Positions 16,055 through 23,620 of a stretch of DNA of 64,000 bases are shown piece by piece (within the stretch, counting starts at the first letter, position 1; each line of letters opens with the position of its first letter). This DNA is from Betaproteobacteria bacterium LSUCC0117 (GTDB lineage Bacteria; Pseudomonadota; Gammaproteobacteria; Burkholderiales; Burkholderiaceae_C). The position numbers and the translations under genes were made by a program. The stretch lies in NCBI GenBank assembly GCA_030441535.1, contig JAUJFZ010000004.1, positions 1 through 64,000 on the forward strand. Direction: 5' to 3'. The notes under the pieces were generated by a model. The model did not search any database and was not told the DNA's origin. It saw only the letters and a program-made list of their open reading frames with translations.

Positions 16055-16934
16055 GTTCTTTATTGTGCTGGCTTGGTCAGCCATTAAGGTTGTGCCGCAA
16101 TCGAAGGTATTCGTCGTTGAGCGATTTGGGAAATTCTCAAAGACGTTACCTGCTGGTATCAACATCATTATTCCCATCATTGATCAGGTGCGTCACCGAA
16201 TATCGATACTGGAGCGCCAACTCCCCGCTTTTGATATCAGCGTCATCACGAAGGATAACGTTGAGGTTGTGTTGGAGGCAACGAACTTTTACCGAATCAC
16301 AGATGCCGCTCGCTCGGTCTATCGCATCGAGAACATTGACCGCGCAATCCAGACGACAGCCGAATCGATCGTTCGTTCCGCAGCGGGAAAATTAGACCTT
16401 GATGAACTGCAGTCCTCCCGCCAACAGATGAACGAGGAAATTCTCAGAAATCTGCAAAACGCCGCGGAGGTCTGGGGAATCGAAATCACTAGGACTGAGA
16501 TTACGGATGTCCGCGTTGACGAACAAACAAAAGACGCCCAGCGGCAGCAATTGAATGCAGAGCGACAGCGGCGTGCAGTCGTGGCGCAGGCCGAAGGCGA
16601 GAAGCGATCTGTTGAGTTAAGTGCAGATGCCGAACTCTACTCAGCACAAAAACAGGCGGAAGCGGTCAGAGTTGCCGCTGACGCCGAGGCCTATGCCATC
16701 AAAGTCAAAGCAGCAGCCACAGCGGAGCAAACACGGATGATCTCCGAGGCGATTAACAATGGTGGACAGTCTGCAATTAACTTTGATATTTTGCAAAAAC
16801 AGGTTGTCGCGTTGTCGCAGGTCGCCTCATCGAACAACTCCAAAACGGTGATCATGCCGACCGACATCACAAAAGCGATCGGGTCATTGGAGCTACTGGT
16901 TCAAACCGTCGCATCAGGAGTTAACAGCAAATGA
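16017..16934 (+). CDS. SPFH/stomatin-like membrane protein (QmcA family)
   Basis: 305-residue SPFH (band 7) protein. One N-terminal membrane segment (TIVTLAFAAFFIVLAWSAIKVV) is followed by the SPFH domain starting at VVPQSKVFVVERFGKF, then a long Ala/Glu/Gln-rich coiled coil (residues about 185-255) typical of flotillin-type oligomers, and a conserved VIMPTDI near the end. It is thought to form ring-like membrane microdomain scaffolds. The start is fixed by GAGGAG before ATG 16017. Its stop overlaps the short NfeD gene as ATGA, the classic SPFH-NfeD pairing (QmcA-YbbK in E. coli). Confidence 0.93.
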   Translation: MDGSTIVTLAFAAFFIVLAWSAIKVVPQSKVFVVERFGKFSKTLPAGINIIIPIIDQVRHRISILERQLPAFDISVITKDNVEVVLEATNFYRITDAARSVYRIENIDRAIQTTAESIVRSAAGKLDLDELQSSRQQMNEEILRNLQNAAEVWGIEITRTEITDVRVDEQTKDAQRQQLNAERQRRAVVAQAEGEKRSVELSADAELYSAQKQAEAVRVAADAEAYAIKVKAAATAEQTRMISEAINNGGQSAINFDILQKQVVALSQVASSNNSKTVIMPTDITKAIGSLELLVQTVASGVNSK

Positions 16935-17206
16935 GTGAGTTATTTGGCGATGGAAATGGTTGGCTTATTTGTGGCCTTGTATTCATCATTGTTGAGATGT
17001 TGATGAACTTGGGGTATGTGTCGATCAGTTTTGGTGTTGGGTCCCTTCTGACAGGTCTTCTGATCAAAATCGACTCGCTTCCCACAACCTTTGACACGGG
17101 ATTTATTGACGAACTCTTTGTTGCTGCAGTGTTGTCGGTCTGCGCGCTCATTTTGATTCGTAAGTTTTTTAAATCGCGTTCGCTTAACGATATCAATGAC
17201 TACTAG
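16931..17206 (+). CDS. Short NfeD-like membrane protein without OB domain
   Basis: 91-residue membrane protein with about three hydrophobic segments: GWLICGLVFIIVEMLMNLGYV, ISFGVGSLLTGLLI, and LFVAAVLSVCALILIRKFF. Its place directly after an SPFH gene with an ATGA overlap, plus the LVFIIVEML opening, indicates the NfeD1b/YbbK family. Usual members have about 140-150 residues and end in a soluble OB-fold; here the protein stops after RKFFKSRSLNDIN, and the downstream 150 bases do not encode the missing domain in any frame I could follow. It is either a naturally minimal form or a truncation. Confidence 0.75.
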   Translation: MSELFGDGNGWLICGLVFIIVEMLMNLGYVSISFGVGSLLTGLLIKIDSLPTTFDTGFIDELFVAAVLSVCALILIRKFFKSRSLNDINDY

Positions 17207-17297
17207 CCCCCGGTTGCCATTGCGCCTCAGTCCGGTCCAGCGAAATGAGTTGAATGTTAAGCGTAATCGTTGCATGATTGCTTGAAATGCGAAGTGT

Positions 17298-17324
17298 GCC
17301 TATTTGTACTATTTGTAAATAGGC
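17298..17324. promoter_or_regulatory. Inverted repeat upstream of nitrile hydratase genes
   Basis: GCCTATTT and AAATAGGC form perfect 8-base arms around an 11-base spacer, 37 bases before the alpha-subunit ATG. It could be an operator or a leader hairpin. No regulator gene is adjacent. Confidence 0.45.
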
Positions 17325-17360
17325 GATGATGTAAACAGACGCGCGTAAGGGAGTTGCGGC

Positions 17361-17969
17361 ATGGCAGCGGTTGGAAGCAGTGAACGTGGCACAAATTTGT
17401 ATGACCAGGAGATGGCTGAAAAGACCAATGCGGTCGCAGCCGTCTTCGCGGCGCACGGTCATGATGTCGATAAATACGTTTCCGACTTTGAGCATGCCGT
17501 CGAAGAGCGGTGGGTGCCTGAGAATGGCGCCCGTGTTGTCGCCAAGGCTTGGACCGATGCCGCCTTTCGCGAGCGGCTGTTAGCGAATGGGCATCAAGCT
17601 GTGACCGAGCTGGGCTTGCCAATGCCCGCGCATCACCGGCACCTAGTGGCGTTGGAGAATACGGACAAGATCCACAACGTCATCTGTTGCACGCTCTGTT
17701 CGTGCACTGCCTTTTCTATCATCGGATTGCCGCCCGATTGGTACAAAGATTTGGAATACCGTGCGCGCATTGTTCGAGAGTCCAGAACCGTCTTAAAAGA
17801 GATGGGGCTTGATTTACCGAGCGATGTCGAGATAAGGGTGTGGGACACCACCGCCGACACCCGTTACATGGTGATACCGCAGCGCCCCGCCAACACAGCG
17901 GGGTGGAGTGAGGAAAAGCTTGCCGCCATGGTCAGCAAAGACGCCATGTTTGGTGTTGCGCTTATTTAG
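17361..17969 (+). CDS. nthA: Nitrile hydratase alpha subunit, cobalt-type
   Basis: 202-residue alpha subunit of the nitrile hydratase/thiocyanate hydrolase family, which converts nitriles to amides with a low-spin metal. The metal 'claw' CTLCSC at residues 110-115 has Thr in the second position, the cobalt type; iron enzymes have Ser. Other landmarks are RVVAKAWTD, IGLPPDWYKDLEYRARIV and EIRVWDTTADTRYMVIPQRP. After the claw it reads TAFSIIG where typical enzymes have YPW or similar, so it is a divergent branch. GGAG precedes the ATG. The beta subunit follows within 10 bases; no amidase or metallochaperone gene is seen nearby. Confidence 0.9.
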   Translation: MAAVGSSERGTNLYDQEMAEKTNAVAAVFAAHGHDVDKYVSDFEHAVEERWVPENGARVVAKAWTDAAFRERLLANGHQAVTELGLPMPAHHRHLVALENTDKIHNVICCTLCSCTAFSIIGLPPDWYKDLEYRARIVRESRTVLKEMGLDLPSDVEIRVWDTTADTRYMVIPQRPANTAGWSEEKLAAMVSKDAMFGVALI

Positions 17970-17978
17970 GAGTTGGGT

Positions 17979-18596
17979 ATGGACGGCATGCATGACCTAG
18001 GGGGCAAACAAGGTTTTGGCCCGGTACGTTTCGTTCCGAATGCACCGGTTTTTCACGCCGATTGGGAGGTTCGTGCGAACGCAATGTACCCAATGGCCGT
18101 TGCGGTCGGGCTCATCAATATGGACGAGTATCGCTACGCGATTGAGCGTATGGAGCCACGCCATTACGTTGCAGCGACCTACTATGAGAGGTCGTTAACC
18201 AGCGTGGCTTCACTGATGGTCGAGAAAGGTTGGGTTTCTGCAGCCGATCTGGCGCAAAAAGCGGGATGTGTATTCCCGCTCGCAAAGCCGGGGGTAGCAG
18301 GGCGATCTAATCTGCCGAACGCACAGAACTATACCGTTGGTGATCGTGTCAAGGTTCGAGGCGATCTTGTCGCCGGGCACGTGCGTTTGCCAGCCTATCT
18401 GCGTGGCAAGCGCGGAGAGGTTGTGGGATGCTCGCCCAGTTACCCATTCCCTGACGGGCATGCACACGGCGTCCCTTCAGAGCCCGAACCCACATTCGAT
18501 GTTCGATTTCGCGCGCAAGATCTTTGGCCAGAATCGGCTGACGACGCTTTCGTGCATGCCGCCATATTTCGCAGCTACCTGCAGCCTGATCGGTGA
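17979..18596 (+). CDS. nthB: Nitrile hydratase beta subunit
   Basis: 205-residue beta subunit. The canonical opening MDGMHDLGGKQGFG sets the ATG at 17979, with AGGAG 6 bases upstream; a TTG at 17973 is less likely. The arginine in YRYAIERM (residue about 52) and that in LRGKRGEV near 145-149 correspond to those that contact the modified claw cysteines in known enzymes. The C terminus has the FDVRFRAQDLWPE segment. Length is near the usual 210-230. Together with the alpha subunit it should make a complete enzyme, yet the activator protein normally needed for cobalt insertion is absent. Its end overlaps a GTG that could start the NDH-2 gene. Confidence 0.9.
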   Translation: MDGMHDLGGKQGFGPVRFVPNAPVFHADWEVRANAMYPMAVAVGLINMDEYRYAIERMEPRHYVAATYYERSLTSVASLMVEKGWVSAADLAQKAGCVFPLAKPGVAGRSNLPNAQNYTVGDRVKVRGDLVAGHVRLPAYLRGKRGEVVGCSPSYPFPDGHAHGVPSEPEPTFDVRFRAQDLWPESADDAFVHAAIFRSYLQPDR

Positions 18597-18601
18597 AACT
18601 T

Positions 18602-19927
18602 ATGAGTCGTCCCCATGAAATCGTAATTGTCGGTGGCGGCGCTGGCGGGCTGGAGCTCGCAACGCGACTGGGACGAAAGTACCGCGGATCAGGTCGTGTC
18701 CAGGTCACGCTAGTCGATAAAAAACGCACGCACATCTGGAAGCCGAAGTTACATGAAATTGCGGCGGGTAGCATGGATACGGGACACCACGAAGTCGACT
18801 ACATGGCGCAGGCCCACTGGAATCACTTCATTTTTCGACTCGGTGCATTAGAAGCGATCGATCGCGCACAGAAGACCGTTGAGCTGGCGTCCTATCTGGA
18901 TGAGGATGGTCGGGCGGTGACCCCCATCCAGCACCTCAGCTACGACACCCTGATCATTTGCATCGGTAGCATGAGCAATGACTTTGGTACGCGTGGCGTG
19001 AGAGAGCACGCATTAAAACTTGAGACCCAGCACGATGCCAAGGTTTTCCACTCGCGGATGGTCAATGCTTGCATAAGGGCGCATAACCAAATCGACGCGA
19101 TCCATGATCGACAATTGCACGTCGCCATCATCGGTGCGGGGGCCACTGGTGTTGAACTTGCGGCTGAGTTACACCGAACGACGCGTGAAGTAGTGGCTTT
19201 CGGACTTGACCGCATCGACACGCAAAAAGACATAAAAGTCACATTAATCGAGGCGGCAGATCGAATTTTGCCGGCTTTGCATCCCCGCTTGTCGAACGCT
19301 ACCGAGGCCTTACTGACGCGCTTGGGGGTGCAGGTGCTGACCAGCTCCAAAGTGACTGAGGTCACGGCAACCGACGTCCGACTATCTAATGGTCAGGTGA
19401 TCGAGTCCGAGATGGTTGTCTGGGCGGCGGGCGTCAAAGCGCCTGAGTTTTTGAAGGATTTCGGGGGGTTGGAAACGAACCGCCTCAACCAGTTAGTTGT
19501 TTCGAATACGCTTCAATCAACACGTGACGAGAATATTTTTGCGTTGGGCGATTGCGCTGCATGTCCCTGTCCGGACGAAGATGGGGGGCGTGGTGGTGTC
19601 GTGCCACCCCGGGCGCAAGCGGCCCACCAACAGGCTTCACACATGTTGAGTCAAATCAGCCGACGATTATCTGGCGCGCCGTTGAAGCCCTATAGATACC
19701 GAGATTTCGGATCATTGGTATCGCTCGGTAAATACTCGACCGTCGGGAATCTGATGGGTGGCGTCGTTGGGAAAAATCTGATGCTTGAAGGGTATTTTGC
19801 AAAAATGATGTACCTGTCGCTTTACAAGCTGCACGAGCTTGCCATACACGGCGTCATCAAAACAATCATGCATACCGTGGCCCGTGCGATCACAAAACAA
19901 GCAAATCCAACCGTGAAGCTCCACTGA
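18602..19927 (+). CDS. ndh: Type II NADH dehydrogenase (NDH-2)
   Basis: 441-residue single-subunit FAD enzyme that oxidises NADH and reduces quinone at the inner face of the membrane without pumping protons. It shows two dinucleotide-binding motifs, IVGGGAGGLELA near residue 9 and IIGAGATGVELAAEL near 178, FALGDCAAC near 313, and a C-terminal amphipathic region (LEGYFAKMMYLSLYKLHELA) for membrane attachment. The ATG at 18602 is preferred, with GTG 18593 overlapping the nthB stop as an alternative. Co-transcription with nitrile hydratase is likely but the functional link is unclear. Confidence 0.93.
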   Translation: MSRPHEIVIVGGGAGGLELATRLGRKYRGSGRVQVTLVDKKRTHIWKPKLHEIAAGSMDTGHHEVDYMAQAHWNHFIFRLGALEAIDRAQKTVELASYLDEDGRAVTPIQHLSYDTLIICIGSMSNDFGTRGVREHALKLETQHDAKVFHSRMVNACIRAHNQIDAIHDRQLHVAIIGAGATGVELAAELHRTTREVVAFGLDRIDTQKDIKVTLIEAADRILPALHPRLSNATEALLTRLGVQVLTSSKVTEVTATDVRLSNGQVIESEMVVWAAGVKAPEFLKDFGGLETNRLNQLVVSNTLQSTRDENIFALGDCAACPCPDEDGGRGGVVPPRAQAAHQQASHMLSQISRRLSGAPLKPYRYRDFGSLVSLGKYSTVGNLMGGVVGKNLMLEGYFAKMMYLSLYKLHELAIHGVIKTIMHTVARAITKQANPTVKLH

Positions 19928-19983
19928 TGGCATTCCTTCTATCGGTCGACACCGGTGATATTGGAAAGAAAACTGACGGTCGA

Positions 19984-20490
19984 TCAGGTGCACTTCAGTC
20001 GTCGCTTGTCGACGAGTGTCTTTATTTCCCGATACACTGGATTTCGACCTCGGCCTTCGCTTACCTCTGCTAACTTGGCGGTGACGACCACACCCGATGC
20101 GGTCTTGACCTGAACCGGCTCTACCGGTTCTCCTGTTTCGCTAGACGCGATATTCAACCGAGGTCCGCCTTCCTTCTTGATCCAGCGGTCGGACCATTGG
20201 ACCAGAAAGATAAGCATTGGGAATAAGTCGTGCCCCTTGGCTGTCAGACGGTAATCCACTGCACGCCCGTCGTTCTTGACTGATGTCTTTTCGAAGATCC
20301 CAGCCTCAACCAGTTCCGTCAGCCGCTTGGTGAGCACGTTCGAAGCAACGCCCAGTTGCGCAGCAAAGTCATCAAATCGGGTCATCCCATTGAAGGCGTT
20401 TCGAATGATCACGAACTTCCACTTATCCGCCAATTGCTCAGCGGCCAGGGCGATGGGGCAATCAATTTCAGCAAATGACGAACGAGGCAT
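19984..20490 (-). CDS. HxlR-family transcriptional regulator
   Basis: 168-residue winged-helix protein of the HxlR family. The N terminus DCPIALAAEQLADKWKFVIIRNAFNGMTRFDDF contains the CP-x-A-x2-L-x-DKW signature, including a cysteine (C11) that in related proteins senses electrophiles or redox change. The wing reads VDYRLTAKGHDLFP. The tail beyond the HxlR core (residues about 115-168) is longer than the usual 110-130 residue protein. It is divergent from the 203-residue protein at 20629 and probably controls it. Confidence 0.88.
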   Translation of the reverse strand: MPRSSFAEIDCPIALAAEQLADKWKFVIIRNAFNGMTRFDDFAAQLGVASNVLTKRLTELVEAGIFEKTSVKNDGRAVDYRLTAKGHDLFPMLIFLVQWSDRWIKKEGGPRLNIASSETGEPVEPVQVKTASGVVVTAKLAEVSEGRGRNPVYREIKTLVDKRRLKCT

Positions 20491-20628
20491 TTTGTATTCT
20501 TTTTCGATTCAGAGATGACGAGGTGACTATTTTAGAAGCACAAACAATCTTTTTTACTTGCTTAAGAAAAGTTAAAAGTGTAGTCTCAAAAGCGTCGATT
20601 CGACATAAACCAAAAAAAGGAGACAAGC

Positions 20629-21240
20629 ATGGCAATCATTTCTAGGCGTGTCGCAACGCCGCTGCCCGGAAAAGCGGCTTTAACGATTTTCAGAGCGAAG
20701 TCGCTGGCGGAAATCATGGTGAGGGCCGGTGGAGGCGCTAGAGTGAGAAAGGTTATTTTTGGCGATGGTGCAGGCGACATTCACCTTTACGGCACCTTCA
20801 CCGATTTCACCAGCGGCACCAAATCAGCGGCGGCCATGAGCAAAGACCCGCAAATGGCCAAATGGCAGGCGGAGCGTGAGGCGGAGCCATCGTCCCACCT
20901 GAGAGGACCAGAGGTCTATCGCACGGCATTTGGTGAGCCGTCAATGAAACCTGTGATCCTGCAGAGGACCTACAGCATCGACCGAGCAAACGTTCAAAAT
21001 GCCTTGGCGCTGATGCCCGAGCTGCAAGGTATTGTCGGTGAAACGCCACTTATGGCGGTTTTGCCCACGATTGCCAGTGCGATGGACGAGATGCTCATTG
21101 TTTATTACTTCGACTCGCTTGAGCACTTCGGCGTTCAGCTTGACGAGGTCGCTATGTCACCGGAATTTCAGAAACTGGTTACTAAAGCCAGCACCTATGG
21201 GACTCTGAAAAATTCACGGTTGTTGGCAGCCGTCGATTGA
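20629..21240 (+). CDS. Unknown protein, possible tandem dimeric alpha/beta-barrel
   Basis: 203-residue protein I cannot name with confidence. It appears to be two halves of about 100 residues: each has an N-terminal strand (AIISRRVATP; KPVILQRTYSI), a helix, a strand with charged/aromatic residues (DIHLYGTFTDF; MLIVYYFDSLEHFG), and a stretch SKDPQMAKW or MSPEFQKLV. This pattern suits the ferredoxin-like dimeric alpha/beta-barrel group (ABM, NIPSNAP-like). No signal peptide or membrane segment. AAAGGAG precedes the ATG. Being divergent from the HxlR regulator, it is probably its target and might deal with a reactive quinone-like compound; this is conjecture. Confidence 0.65.
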   Translation: MAIISRRVATPLPGKAALTIFRAKSLAEIMVRAGGGARVRKVIFGDGAGDIHLYGTFTDFTSGTKSAAAMSKDPQMAKWQAEREAEPSSHLRGPEVYRTAFGEPSMKPVILQRTYSIDRANVQNALALMPELQGIVGETPLMAVLPTIASAMDEMLIVYYFDSLEHFGVQLDEVAMSPEFQKLVTKASTYGTLKNSRLLAAVD

Positions 21241-21294
21241 ACTTACGAGCGGGAAATGGGGAGTCCCGCCACTAAAGCCCCCTGACATCCAGTT

Positions 21295-21323
21295 ATTGTC
21301 TATTTCGATTACAAATAGACAAT
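21295..21323. promoter_or_regulatory. Perfect 11-base inverted repeat abutting the ydjM-like start codon
   Basis: ATTGTCTATTT (21295-21305) and AAATAGACAAT (21313-21323) are perfect arms around a 7-base spacer and end immediately before ATG 21324. No Shine-Dalgarno separates the repeat from the start. It is a strong candidate operator or translational-control hairpin. Confidence 0.6.
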
Positions 21324-22337
21324 ATGGATTCAGTCACACAAATACTTTTAGGTGCGTCTGTTGGCGTGGCCGTTATGGGTCGGCGAACCGCCGTTTGGAA
21401 GTCTGCACTTTGGGGGGGCGTTGCGGGCTTGTTGCCCGACCTTGACGTGCTGCTGGACCATGGCGATCCTGTGCTCAACATGGTGCGTCACCGTGCTGTA
21501 ACCCACGCGTTGCTGCTATTGACGCTCTTCGCGATACCGTTTGCCGGGGTCGTGAGTCGTTTGAATAAACAGCAGGATTTATTCGGTTGGTGGTTTATCG
21601 CACTCGCGTTGGCGCTCGTCACGCACCCACTGTTAGACCTCTTGACCATTTACGGCACGCAAGTATTTCAGCCGTTTACAGACGAAGCTTATGGCCTGGG
21701 TAGCATGTTCATCGTTGACCCGGTTTACTCTCTGGCACTACTGCTGGGTTTGGCCGCAGCCCTGCGCGCCAGGGTGCCGGCGCGCGGCTTACGGTTCAAC
21801 CAATGGGGTTTGGCGTTTAGTACGTTTTATCTGGCTTGGAGTATGGCCACACAAGCCTGGGTGACGCAACATGCGCGTCAATCTCTACAGGCGCTCGGTT
21901 TACCAACCGCGCAAGTGCTGGTGACGCCAGCGCCACTGACCACCTTGCTTTGGCGTGTGGTGTCTATCGATGGTAACCAATTTCACGAGGGCTTTTACGC
22001 GCTATTGGATCGTGGTAGGCCCATGCGTTTTGAAGCGTTTGAGCGCGGGATAGACCTTGCGCAGCCGTATACCGAACACCCCCATATGCAGCGCTTGGCG
22101 CGGTTTAGTGATGGTTTCCTCAAGCTTCAACGCAACGGCGGCAACTTGGTGGTCACGGATTTGCGTATGGGGCAAGAACCCAACTATGTGTTCTCGTTCG
22201 ACATTGGACCACCAATTGAAGCGGGAGCGGTTCAACCCGTTGCATCGCAAATGCCTTATGGCCTGGATACCGGTCGGGCGCTCGAGTGGTTGGGTCAGCG
22301 GTTGCTCGGGCGGGACGTGCGGCCGCCGGGTTTGTGA
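21324..22337 (+). CDS. YdjM-family metal-dependent hydrolase, membrane protein
   Basis: 337-residue inner-membrane protein of the YdjM (DUF457-like) family. The signature is near the N terminus: MDSVTQILLGASVG, then GLLPDLDVL and VRHRAVTHALLL, giving the D-x-D and H-R-x-x-T-H residues thought to bind metal. Hydrophobic segments follow at about 55-75, 90-110 and 132-150, and a soluble C-terminal domain from about 190. Family members are called metal-dependent hydrolases but have no demonstrated reaction. The start lacks a Shine-Dalgarno because a palindrome abuts it. It is monocistronic and convergent with the broken XRE gene. Confidence 0.85.
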   Translation: MDSVTQILLGASVGVAVMGRRTAVWKSALWGGVAGLLPDLDVLLDHGDPVLNMVRHRAVTHALLLLTLFAIPFAGVVSRLNKQQDLFGWWFIALALALVTHPLLDLLTIYGTQVFQPFTDEAYGLGSMFIVDPVYSLALLLGLAAALRARVPARGLRFNQWGLAFSTFYLAWSMATQAWVTQHARQSLQALGLPTAQVLVTPAPLTTLLWRVVSIDGNQFHEGFYALLDRGRPMRFEAFERGIDLAQPYTEHPHMQRLARFSDGFLKLQRNGGNLVVTDLRMGQEPNYVFSFDIGPPIEAGAVQPVASQMPYGLDTGRALEWLGQRLLGRDVRPPGL

Positions 22338-22354
22338 AGAATTGATTTCGCTCT

Positions 22355-23194
22355 TTACGCTAAATTCCGAATCCAATTGGCCACCTCGTGGCTGAGTATC
22401 TTGGCGTCACGAACCAACTGATCAAAGTGGCGCGTGAGCTCTTCAACGTGTTTGCGGGTGTTGAATACGAAGTAGGCGCTGCCCACGTAAATGACCGCGC
22501 GCCGCTGACCGAACACGACGATTGGCGCGCTGTAATGCGCTGCGGCATCAAACAAATGCAGGCGGGTGCTGGGGTAGAGTTCGTCGCACAGGTCGGCAAT
22601 CAAAATCAGCTGTTCCTTGACCTGCGCAGCAGTGAGATCGGCCCACAGCCCTGCTCGGTTGGCGAGGTCGTGTAGCGTCTGTATGGGCATCGCCATTTCA
22701 CAGTCCATGCCCACCATGCGGGTCAGACGCAGCCGCTTATCTTGGTGCAAGCCGGCCTGCTGGGGTGTTTTACCGGCATAGGAGGCAAACTCAAGCTGTC
22801 ACACCGCTTGCGTTTTCATGAACTCCGGTAGGGTGGTCGGCACGCCGCGGATCTTGGCGCCGATCGATTCACGCAACCAACGCTCGATGTGATCATCTGC
22901 ATGGCCTGGCGAGGTTGGCGCCACCTCCAGCGACTCCTTCAAGATTTCCCCTGGCGACTGCGTGGAGTTGGCAAGGCCCAGTAACCAGTCGGTGCTGACC
23001 CCTAGCGCCGCAGCCAAGTCGGCGACCACATGCCCCGAGGGTAATCGCACATGATGTTCATTTAATAAAGCGGAGATCGTCGAGCGATCGACACCTGCCA
23101 GCAGGCTTAGGCTGGTTCGATTGAGCGCTCGCTTGAGCATGCTGGCACTCAAACGTTCTCTGAATAATGCGCAGCGTTCAGATTTGGTTAGCAT
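22355..23194 (-). pseudogene. XRE-family regulator interrupted by an in-frame TGA
   Basis: One 279-codon frame encodes an N-terminal helix-turn-helix domain (SLSLLAGVDRSTISALLNEH, residues about 27-46) and a C-terminal domain (LFDAAAHYSAPIVVFGQRRAVIYVG). A TGA at codon 132 (22799-22801) splits it. Translation continues in the same frame on both sides: TQAV, stop, QLEFASYAGKTPQQAG. The TGA sits where a TGG Trp codon would restore the protein. Thus a single base change explains it. The stop is followed by C, a context known to be leaky. The upstream 131-residue HTH part could still be made alone. If intact it would regulate itself or the flanking genes. Confidence 0.8.
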
Positions 23195-23292
23195 GTGCGA
23201 ATTGTCTCATGACGTGATAATTCACATTAAATTTAATAAAAAAAGACAAACCTAACGTTGAATCACGGTGTGACTCTTTGGAGAATGGCCCC

Positions 23293-23502
23293 ATGGAACT
23301 TAAAAAACGCGCTTTCACCAAGGCCCTGACGTGGCAGCTCATCGGTTTCGTCGTGATGACGGCGATTAACTACGCCTACATCGGCGATTTTCAAAGTGGG
23401 TTGGGTCTGTCAAGCCTGCTCACGGCTGTGGGCGTGGTCAGCTACTACTTTCATGAGCGCCTCAGGTCTCACCTGGAGTGGGGCTTGAGCGACGGTGGTT
23501 GA
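23293..23502 (+). CDS. DUF2061 small membrane protein
   Basis: 69-residue protein of the DUF2061 family. The opening MELKKRAFTKALTWQLIGFVVM, then YIGDFQSGLGLSSLLTAVGVVSYYFHERL, matches the family: two membrane helices and a conserved WQ and YY-HER pattern. Function is unknown; members often neighbour sulfate assimilation genes, which are not present here. The ATG at 23293 follows GGAG at 9 bases; a TTG at 23278 is an alternative. It is divergent from the XRE gene. Confidence 0.85.
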   Translation: MELKKRAFTKALTWQLIGFVVMTAINYAYIGDFQSGLGLSSLLTAVGVVSYYFHERLRSHLEWGLSDGG

Positions 23503-23545
23503 TGTGCGATAACTGCTGTACGGCGTCAAAAGTGTCTCGTTTTCG

Positions 23546-23601
23546 TTGACAAATTCATACCGTGCGGGAAAGATCAGCCGCACGGGGCGAAGGTATCGCC
23601 C
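23546..23601 (+). promoter_or_regulatory. Promoter plus two-hairpin leader before the methyltransferase
   Basis: TTGACA at 23546-23551 with AAAGAT 17 bases later may be the promoter. Overlapping it is a perfect 8-base repeat (CCGTGCGG 23560-23567, CCGCACGG 23578-23585), and directly after it a second hairpin (GGGCGA 23585-23590, TCGCCC 23596-23601). Two adjacent hairpins within 60 bases before a SAM-dependent enzyme suggest control by DNA-binding protein or by RNA structure. It does not match any riboswitch class I can recall. Confidence 0.4.
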
Positions 23602-23620
23602 AGTTGCTTGAAAGGCGCTC

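Noticed and set aside
17207..17360. Frameshifted OB-fold of NfeD
   Set aside because: None of the three forward frames after 17206 gives an OB-like strand pattern, so a simple frameshift is not supported.
17298..21323. Treating the repeats at 17298-17324 and 21295-21323 as one shared operator
   Set aside because: The arms share a TATTT/AAATA core, but the spacer is 11 bases in one and 7 in the other, which is unlikely for the same dimeric regulator.
23560..23601. Known riboswitch classes (SAM, SAH, guanidine, fluoride) for the methyltransferase leader
   Set aside because: The hairpins are real but I could not match conserved loop or junction bases of any class I know, so no class is named.
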